The notes beneath the pieces are model-generated. The model saw nothing but the letters and a program-made list of their open reading frames with translations, ran no database searches and was not told the DNA's origin. A DNA stretch of 37,866 nt from the NCBI RefSeq assembly GCF_937890665.1, contig NZ_CALADU010000296.1, positions 1-37,866 on the forward strand, written 5' to 3'. Below, piece by piece: positions 32,778 to 37,866 of the stretch. The translations under genes and the position numbers were made by a program. Within the stretch, counting starts at the first letter, position 1; each line of letters starts with the position of its first letter. The DNA comes from an uncultured Subdoligranulum sp. (GTDB lineage Bacteria; Bacillota_A; Clostridia; Oscillospirales; Ruminococcaceae).

Positions 32778-32857
32778 TGGTGCACCATCGGGGACTCGAA
32801 CCCAGGACCCACTGATTAAGAGTCAGTTGCTCTCCCAACTGACCAATACTAATGGTG
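32778..32857 (-). tRNA. tRNA-Lys(CTT)-like sequence with altered D-arm at the element junction
   Basis: Reading the minus strand: anticodon stem ACTGA/TCAGT with loop CTCTTAA (anticodon CTT, Lys), T-loop GGTTCGAGTCC, acceptor 3' strand ATGGTGC, A73 and an encoded CCA ending at 32778. The 3' part, TCAGTTGGGAGAGC onward (32842-32778), looks normal. The 5' part is ACACCATTAG then TATTGG where a tRNA-Lys would have GCACCATTAGC, so the D-stem 5' strand is lost, the arm is about five bases too long and the first acceptor pair is A-C. One T-stem mismatch (T-C) is also seen. Probably a tRNA gene split or overwritten by the adjacent element; function doubtful. Confidence 0.6.
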
Positions 32858-32860
32858 TAG

Positions 32861-34546
32861 TCAAAATTTTCCATGTTGTTCTTCTCCCAAGAACTGCTTA
32901 TAAGTTCCTCGCACATGGATTGTAATCTTGTATCCTTTTCCAACCTCCACCTTTTCGAACAGCTGCGCCAGGATGACTCTTTTTCTTTCGACCGTAGCAA
33001 GATCAAATTCATTGGCCCAACCAAGGAACTCATCGTAGTAGCTACGAATCTGTTGCACTGTAGTTCGGTCATCATTGTTCTGCAGCAAGGCCGCGTATTC
33101 ATCTTTTGCCTGTCTGACTTCTGCCTCTGCCTGCGTAATCAGCCGGGCCAGCATCTCCTGCGAGAAGGCGCTCTCCCCTTCCAGACATTTCAACACTTCA
33201 TCCTCATAGCGTTGTTGCTTGTACTGGGCTGCCTTGATTTTCTTCTCGGCAGCCTGCTTTTTTCTATTATGGTTTGCTTCTTGCTGACGAATCTTCTGCT
33301 CGATGCTCTTATCATAAGGCTCGCTCTTAATCTTGCGGAACAGTTCATCGGCGTAAGTAAGCACAATTCTGTCTACCCGCTCTGCCAGATAAAGTGACTG
33401 ACCATCACATTGCCGCAGGTGCTGACCGCGCTGGTAGCAGTTGTATTTGGCCTGCACCTTCTCCCGGATACTCCCATCGGCCAGCTTATATCGGTCCGTA
33501 TGCAAAAAGGCCGACATCTTCGCCCCGCAATGTGCGCAGACTATGATGCCGGCCAATAATGTTGGATTGCTGCTCTTTTGGGCAGCGTTTTTATCTTTCA
33601 TAGCCTTTTTGCTTCTCTTGCTGATCATCTCGTTGGCCTTGGCGAACAAAGCCTCATCAATGATCTGCAGCTGCGGCATAAACTCCGATCTTGCCGCCTT
33701 AGTAATGATATATCCAGTATAGCCTTCATGCTGAATCATTCTCTTGATGTTGGAAGACTGGAACTCCGCCCCCTGGCGGGTACGCAGTCCTCGTTGGTTC
33801 AGCATCTGTGCCATGGCATATCCACTGGCACCTTCTTCCGCCACTTTCATAAACACTTCCCGGACCCATTCCGCTTCATCTGGATTGATTTCCAGATCCT
33901 TTACGGGCTGGTCTCTCTTGTTGACTCTACCTTTATTAATAGCTCGATATCCGTAAGGGACAAAACCTCCGGCAAAATGTCCACTGGAAACGATCTGACG
34001 GATGCGGTCCCTGGTTCGCATGGAAGTCTTTTCGCTTTCCCCTGCCGCCTGCCAGAACCGGATATAGTTCATGAGCTTGTCGCCGTGACTTTCGATACGC
34101 TGCTGGCCTTCGTGGGTGCTCCACATCTGGATGCCGTGCTGGACGAACCATTCCAGTACAAACGGCGTTTCACTCTCGATGCGTCCCAGCCGGTCAAACA
34201 TATACACAAGAAGGATATCGAAGTTTCCCTTGCCCGCTTCGCTGCGCAGTTCCTGAATCACATCCCGCTTATTGGCGGAAACTTTGGAACCCGAGATTCC
34301 CTTCTCGGCTTTTTCCAGTACCACACGCCAGCCATGCTCCTGGGCGAACTTCCGACAGGCGATCTTCTGCATAGGGATATCGTCGTGGTCCACCTGTCCT
34401 TTCGTGGAAACTCGATAGGACAGGGCCGCCCGTGGTGCATCGACCTCCAACCGCATCTGTTGGGTCATAAAATACGAATCATCTAACCACTTCTGATCTG
34501 CCTGCGAGATCTCCACTTCCTGCCCATGTTGGTCCCAAAATGTCAT
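32861..34546 (-). CDS. Large serine recombinase (site-specific integrase of a mobile element)
   Basis: 561 residues. Resolvase domain about 38-185: catalytic Ser47 in ALSYRVSTKGQ, and DILLVYMFDRLGR. Recombinase domain about 200-330 with FVPYGYRAI and GYAMAQMLNQRGLRTR. Zinc ribbon CAHCGAKM ... NCYQRGQHLRQC near 345-385. Then a long coiled coil (IEQKIRQQEANHNRKKQAAEKK). This is the standard large-serine-integrase order. GAGAGGA precedes the start. The TGA stop (32861-32863) is 3 bases from the tRNA-Lys-like sequence, so the gene sits at the very end of its element and recognises the attachment site beside itself. GC is lower than the core genes. Confidence 0.93.
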   Translation of the reverse strand: MTFWDQHGQEVEISQADQKWLDDSYFMTQQMRLEVDAPRAALSYRVSTKGQVDHDDIPMQKIACRKFAQEHGWRVVLEKAEKGISGSKVSANKRDVIQELRSEAGKGNFDILLVYMFDRLGRIESETPFVLEWFVQHGIQMWSTHEGQQRIESHGDKLMNYIRFWQAAGESEKTSMRTRDRIRQIVSSGHFAGGFVPYGYRAINKGRVNKRDQPVKDLEINPDEAEWVREVFMKVAEEGASGYAMAQMLNQRGLRTRQGAEFQSSNIKRMIQHEGYTGYIITKAARSEFMPQLQIIDEALFAKANEMISKRSKKAMKDKNAAQKSSNPTLLAGIIVCAHCGAKMSAFLHTDRYKLADGSIREKVQAKYNCYQRGQHLRQCDGQSLYLAERVDRIVLTYADELFRKIKSEPYDKSIEQKIRQQEANHNRKKQAAEKKIKAAQYKQQRYEDEVLKCLEGESAFSQEMLARLITQAEAEVRQAKDEYAALLQNNDDRTTVQQIRSYYDEFLGWANEFDLATVERKRVILAQLFEKVEVGKGYKITIHVRGTYKQFLGEEQHGKF

Positions 34547-34647
34547 TTTTGTTCCTCTCGCATTCTCTTAGTATGGGTTATTTGCCTATCCCAACAATAC
34601 TCATTCCGGGACAGGAAAGCTATCACCAAAACGGAGAAATCCCTGTC

Positions 34648-34842
34648 TTATTGCGGGCCGGAATTTGACGGTTTACCCTCACGGTGTTTTCTCTCTGCAT
34701 AGGCATCCATGATCATGGATTTTACTTTTTCAAGTGTATCTTCATCGTCTTTTTCCGAAAAGTATATGGTAACGGAGCCCCCCTCTACTTCCCGTTGTAT
34801 CCGAGTACGGCCATCAGGCATCTGCTGTATGTATTCCTGCAC
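34648..34842 (-). CDS. Small TnpW-like transposon protein
   Basis: About 64 residues from a GTG at 34842, preferred because AAGGAAGG lies 6 bases before it; an ATG at 34872 has no site. MPDGRTRIQREVEGGSVTIYFSEKDDEDTLEKVKSMIMDAY resembles the TnpW-type small proteins found next to serine recombinases in Clostridia: a short beta-hairpin, FSEK and a helix. Role unknown, perhaps accessory to recombination. It overlaps the end of the split resolvase-like gene (to 34814) and precedes the large recombinase. Confidence 0.55.
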   Translation of the reverse strand: MQEYIQQMPDGRTRIQREVEGGSVTIYFSEKDDEDTLEKVKSMIMDAYAERKHREGKPSNSGPQ

Positions 34843-34966
34843 ACCGGTTCCTTCCTTTCGGGCAATCTGCAATCACACAATCCAGACTATAAAGATATAG
34901 CTGATATCGCAAACTTACGTCGGTGGTGATCAGCGTCACATCGCTTGCCTGTAATTCGGTATTCGG
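34814..34966 (-). pseudogene. C-terminal piece of the IS21-split resolvase-like gene
   Basis: 51 codons (50 residues and stop) open from the IS21 end at 34966 to TGA at 34814-34816, reading ASDVTLITTDVSLRYQLYLYSLDC and so on. The ITTD segment after a hydrophobic strand resembles the end of a resolvase catalytic domain. Together with the N-terminal piece at 37333-37638 it makes exactly 153 codons in the same frame. Confidence 0.65.
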
Positions 34967-35098
34967 GTCGGGAGAAACCAGCCTTAAAGTGTCGGGCGTT
35001 CGAGACCAAATTTAGTCGGAAAAGATAAAGCCACTACCGATGCTCTTTTAAATCCTGTACACTGGAAAGTGCCAACAACCCAGTGGAAAGGAATAGCG

Positions 35099-36412
35099 AT
35101 GAAAGAGCAAAATGGTAATGGCTTTGCACCAAGTATAGCACAAGCCATAGAAGAAATGAAGGCGTTCCAGGGAGACTCCTTTTCCCTGGAACGTATCAAC
35201 TTGGCCGAATTAGAACGACGAACCGGCGTATCTCGTAGCAGACTGCGCAGACTCAAGAAAAACAGCTTCCAAGATTTGCCTCGGAGCACCAAAGGCAGTA
35301 AACATACGGTCACAAAACTCAGCGGTTATACCGGCCTGTTGGACAGTTTGTTGCGCCAAGGAGTCAAGAACTCCTCTGTAGTGTTGGAGCGTTTGCGACA
35401 GGCCGGTTTTGAAGGCGGGGCAACCATTGTAAAAGAGTATATCGCCGCCCACAAACACCTTATTCCAGCCAAGCGCCAGTTGGTTGCGGCGCAGGGAAAC
35501 CGTGGCCGCCGGTACGTCACAAAGCCCGGTGAAGCCTACCAGATGGACTGGGGATTCACGGATGTTCTGGATTACAACAGTCGGACCTACCGCGTTGCCT
35601 GCTTCGCCATGATCTGCCACCATTGCGGACAGCGGTATATTGAGTTCTTCCCCAATGCCCGGCAAGAAAACCTGTTTATTGGGATGATCCACGCTTTCCA
35701 GTACATGGGGATTCCACGCTATGTGTTAACCGACAATATGAAGAGTGTAGTGCTGCACCGGGATCTGGAGGGACATCCAGTCTGGCAGAAAGACTACGAG
35801 ACCTTTATGCAGGCCCTGGCCTTCGAGACAAAGCTTTGCAAGCCACGGCATCCCTTTACCAAGGGCAAGGTGGAGCGGTTGGTTCGCTTTGTGAAAGACA
35901 ATTTCCTGGCTGACCGAGTATTCTGTGATCTTACAGACCTCAACTGGCAGGCGCTGGAATGGTGCAACAAACAAAACGGAACATACCGCCGTACTGTGGA
36001 TGGTGCGCCTCAAAAGATTCACGAAACTGTATGCGGAGAACAGCTGCGTATGGTACCGGAGGATTCTGTCCGATTCTATCTCTGTCCGGAAAGAAAAATC
36101 TCCTTTGACGGTTTTGTAAATTACGAGGGCAGGCGTTTCGGTGTACCCTACAGCTATCCTGGCGCAACAGCCAGAGTGGAGCGCAACGGTGATTTATTGC
36201 GCATCTATTCTGCTGATCTGAAGGTACTGCTGGCTACACATACCGTTACCTGGAGCCGCACCGACAGTTTCTGTGAAGGACAGTACGAATCCTTGGCACA
36301 GCCAGAAGAATTTCCCACAGCGCCTGTACAAACACAGATTTTACAGCTTCCAAAGCCCTTACAGGATCTCTCCTTTGCCAAATTTGATTTTGACAAGGAG
36401 GACCAGGTATGA
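35099..36412 (+). CDS. istA: IS21-family transposase IstA
   Basis: 437 residues. N-terminal helix-turn-helix NLAELERRTGVSRSRLRRLKKN (about 39-62); integrase-type DDE domain with Asp in YQMDWGF (about 151), Asp in VLTDNMKSV (about 210) and Glu in GKVERLVRFVKDN (about 259); C-terminal domain VNYEGRRFGVPYSYPG. All catalytic residues are present and the frame is intact. AAAGGAATAGCG precedes the ATG. Overlaps istB by ATGA. It cuts and joins the IS ends with help of IstB. Confidence 0.95.
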   Translation: MKEQNGNGFAPSIAQAIEEMKAFQGDSFSLERINLAELERRTGVSRSRLRRLKKNSFQDLPRSTKGSKHTVTKLSGYTGLLDSLLRQGVKNSSVVLERLRQAGFEGGATIVKEYIAAHKHLIPAKRQLVAAQGNRGRRYVTKPGEAYQMDWGFTDVLDYNSRTYRVACFAMICHHCGQRYIEFFPNARQENLFIGMIHAFQYMGIPRYVLTDNMKSVVLHRDLEGHPVWQKDYETFMQALAFETKLCKPRHPFTKGKVERLVRFVKDNFLADRVFCDLTDLNWQALEWCNKQNGTYRRTVDGAPQKIHETVCGEQLRMVPEDSVRFYLCPERKISFDGFVNYEGRRFGVPYSYPGATARVERNGDLLRIYSADLKVLLATHTVTWSRTDSFCEGQYESLAQPEEFPTAPVQTQILQLPKPLQDLSFAKFDFDKEDQV

Positions 36413-37218
36413 AGGAAACAATCTTTGAGCAGGTGGCGTCCGCTGCTTCTGTTTTGAAGCTGGATCTTTCCGCTGAGGAATTCGCTCTGTTCGCAGAAGA
36501 CCGGGAATTCTCAGAAGCAGGAATGGAAGCAGTGCAAGCGCTTCTCTCCTATCTCAGCGAAAAGAAGCAGCAGACCACCATTCAGACCTTATTGAAGATG
36601 AGTCGTCTTCCTACAAAAGCACCCAAGACCTTTGAGAATTTTGACTTTTCGCTGCTTAAAGGGAGAGATGTGGAACGCCTGAAGGTTTTGTCCTCTTTGA
36701 ACGCTATCTACTCTCACCGCAACCTGGCCTTTATTGGTCCGGCTGGCACAGGCAAAACGCATTTGGCTCAGGCTTTCGGCTACGCCTGCTGCCAGCACGG
36801 GTTAAAAACCTATTTCATTAAGGCATCTGAACTCCGGGACCGATTCACAGCAGCCAGGCGTTCCGGAAAGACCGATTCCTGCCTCAACGGCCTTGTGCGC
36901 CCCTCTTGCCTGATTATTGACGAGATTGGCCACTGTGCCTTTGACAAAGAGAATACCAGGCTGTTCTTTGACCTGATTGACCGGCGATACAACAAAGAAG
37001 GCAGTTTCAATATGATCTTCACCAGCAACAAGAACCCGGCTCTCTGGCGCGAGGATTTTGAGGAAGACGCTACCTTGCTGTGTACGCTGGACCGCATCTT
37101 TGACGATGCTACTGTGTTTAAGCTGCGTGGTGAAAGTTTCCGGGGAAAGAAACTGGAGACCGTTTCTTTGCAAACAGGCAAGATACCTGCGGTTGAGCCG
37201 GTAGTGGCGCAGGAGTAA
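36409..37218 (+). CDS. istB: IS21-family helper ATPase IstB
   Basis: 269-residue AAA+ ATPase of the IstB/DnaC type. Walker A FIGPAGTGKTHLAQAFGY (about 108-125), Walker B CLIIDEIGHCAFD (about 166-178), sensor 1 IFTSNKNP, and the R-finger region TLLCTLDRIFDDATVFKLRGESFRG typical of IstB. It selects the target for IstA. The start overlaps the istA stop, so both are translated together. Confidence 0.95.
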   Translation: MKETIFEQVASAASVLKLDLSAEEFALFAEDREFSEAGMEAVQALLSYLSEKKQQTTIQTLLKMSRLPTKAPKTFENFDFSLLKGRDVERLKVLSSLNAIYSHRNLAFIGPAGTGKTHLAQAFGYACCQHGLKTYFIKASELRDRFTAARRSGKTDSCLNGLVRPSCLIIDEIGHCAFDKENTRLFFDLIDRRYNKEGSFNMIFTSNKNPALWREDFEEDATLLCTLDRIFDDATVFKLRGESFRGKKLETVSLQTGKIPAVEPVVAQE

Positions 37219-37332
37219 CCAATTTATGAGTGCTGGGTTGTTGGCACTCTTTTTATTTATTCTGCTGGCTCCGACTTTTCCGACAAAAATTGGTTAAATA
37301 CTCCCGACAAAATATGGTCGCGATCTCCCGAC

Positions 37333-37638
37333 GCCAACATCGGCAAGGATCTTGCAAAGTTTGCTTCTCTTACGGGCAAATCGAGAGAGCCTTGTTACTG
37401 CCACGGCATCGACATCGCCCCTGCGCACGGCCCGGAGCATGGAAAATAAACCGGGCCGCCAAAAGGAATTGTCCTTGGTACATTCGCAGCTTTGGCCAAC
37501 TATACAGTACCCATTGCAATTGGCCCATTCACGAAGTTCTGCCAGCTGCTGTTCAGCAACAGAGCGATGCCCGCTGCCTGTGCGCGCATACAACCAGACA
37601 CGCGGAAAGAAAAGCACATCTTCTTTCTTGCGTTCCAT
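37333..37638 (-). pseudogene. N-terminal piece of the IS21-split resolvase-like gene
   Basis: Starts at 37638 with GGAGG 6 bases before the ATG. 102 codons: MERKKEDVLFFPRVWLYAR, RSVAEQQLAELREWANCNGY, RPGLFSMLRAVRRGDVDAVAVTRLSRFAR. This is the serine recombinase catalytic fold (EQQ-Q-L helix, RPGL-ML, DAVAVTRLSRF), but the usual catalytic Ser position reads LYARTGSGHRS, where the Arg-x-Ser order is not typical. It is cut by the IS21 end at 37332. Start is one base after the stop of the preceding gene. Confidence 0.75.
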
Positions 37639-37639
37639 C

Positions 37640-37866
37640 TCACACCTCCGAATCGTAATTCGGGAGAGCCATCCAGTGCCGGCCGCCCGGTTCGATCCAA
37701 CCGCACTTAACGCCGAAGGTGTGGATGCCATAGCAGAGCAACGAAGCGATAAGCCCTTCCAGTTCGGGACGGCCACAATGTAGATGCTCGGCATCCACCA
37801 CGATCAGAACATCTGCTTCGCCGTCTGCCGCGGCGCGCAGCAGGTCGGCCATACCGGGGCGCAGCG
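37640..37866 (-). CDS. Resolvase-like protein, partial at window end
   Basis: Open from the right edge to a TGA at 37640-37642. The visible end LRPGMADLLRAAADGEADVLIVVDAEHLHCGRPELEGLIASLL is the middle of a serine recombinase catalytic domain (RPG-x-x-x-LL, then a DVLIV strand), though the usual LDRLxR helix is replaced by AEHLHCGR. Ends with RHWMALPNYDSEV, where resolvase-only proteins of this kind stop. Upstream neighbour of the split resolvase-like gene with a one-base gap. Confidence 0.65.
   Translation of the reverse strand, partial: LRPGMADLLRAAADGEADVLIVVDAEHLHCGRPELEGLIASLLCYGIHTFGVKCGWIEPGGRHWMALPNYDSEV

Larger units (their letters stand above)
34967..37332. mobile_element. IS21-family insertion sequence
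   Basis: 2366 bp with istA and istB. The ends are inverted: GTCGGGAGA at 34967 and TCTCCCGAC ending at 37332. Inside each end two more copies follow at the same spacing: TGTCGGG at 34990 (left) and its complement ending 37309 (right), 23 bases in, and GTCGGAAAAG about 24 bases further. Multiple repeats at both ends are usual for IS21. No clear target duplication: left flank TTCGG, right flank GCCAA. It interrupts a resolvase-like gene. Confidence 0.88.

Noticed and set aside
34990..37309. IS21 ends at the inner TGTCGGG repeats
   Set aside because: A further inverted GTCGGGAGA pair lies exactly 23 bases outside on both sides, and the disrupted gene is in frame only with the outer borders as tested (102 + 51 codons).
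37352..37783. Plus-strand open frame of 143 codons at the right end
   Set aside because: It is antisense to the resolvase-like genes, which have a ribosome site and recognisable family sequence on the minus strand.

Overview
The window looks like chromosome of a GC-rich, anaerobic gut-type Clostridium relative (Oscillospiraceae/Ruminococcaceae, for example the Faecalibacterium, Gemmiger or Subdoligranulum neighbourhood). This is inferred from strong AGGAGG ribosome sites, sigma-A-type promoters, GC-rich coding DNA, and the gene mix: trehalose PTS, TRAP transporter, ferredoxin with a NapH-like protein, oleate hydratase. The species call is inference; no rRNA is present.

Layout. 1-2374: end of a trehalose PTS permease and phosphotrehalase. 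2680-4992: large secreted, membrane-anchored repeat protein. 5095-6411: unknown membrane protein. 6450-11005 (minus): operon of ECF sigma factor, membrane protein, ABC ATPase and two paralogous ABC permeases, both frameshifted. 11221-14064 (minus): complete TRAP transporter (dctM, dctQ, dctP order along the plus strand). 14065-15618: hairpin-rich spacer, a NimA-like flavin-binding protein, and a 104-bp tandem repeat. 15619-17000: broken putP fused tail-to-tail to the beginning of a ThrE-like gene. 17265-22067: two-component system plus FtsX-type ABC exporter in one operon. 22121-28960: chloramphenicol acetyltransferase homologue, PH-domain protein, two DUF308-like membrane proteins, esterase, CmpB-family membrane protein, TspO and a frameshifted oleate hydratase. 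28965-30606 (minus): ferredoxin and NapH-like protein, then a frameshifted Crp/Fnr regulator.

From about 30.9 kb to the end the base composition falls and the content becomes accessory: two unknown genes, a duplicated 112-bp segment, a tRNA-Lys(CTT)-like sequence, and immediately next to it a mobile element. That element carries a large serine recombinase, a TnpW-like small protein, a short resolvase-like gene split by an IS21-family insertion (istA/istB), and another resolvase-like gene running off the window. The recombinase stop codon lies a few bases from the tRNA-like sequence, so this is probably the attachment junction of the element.

The most unusual general property is the number of interrupted genes. 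Six frame breaks of one nucleotide lie in or beside homopolymer runs (five losses, one gain), and two further in-frame TGA codons occur. Correcting one base restores full-length family members in most cases. Either the assembly has homopolymer errors or the strain is decaying or varying these loci; raw reads would decide. The putP/ThrE junction and the IS21 insertion are rearrangements that such errors cannot explain. I found no CRISPR array, prophage structural module or biosynthetic cluster.
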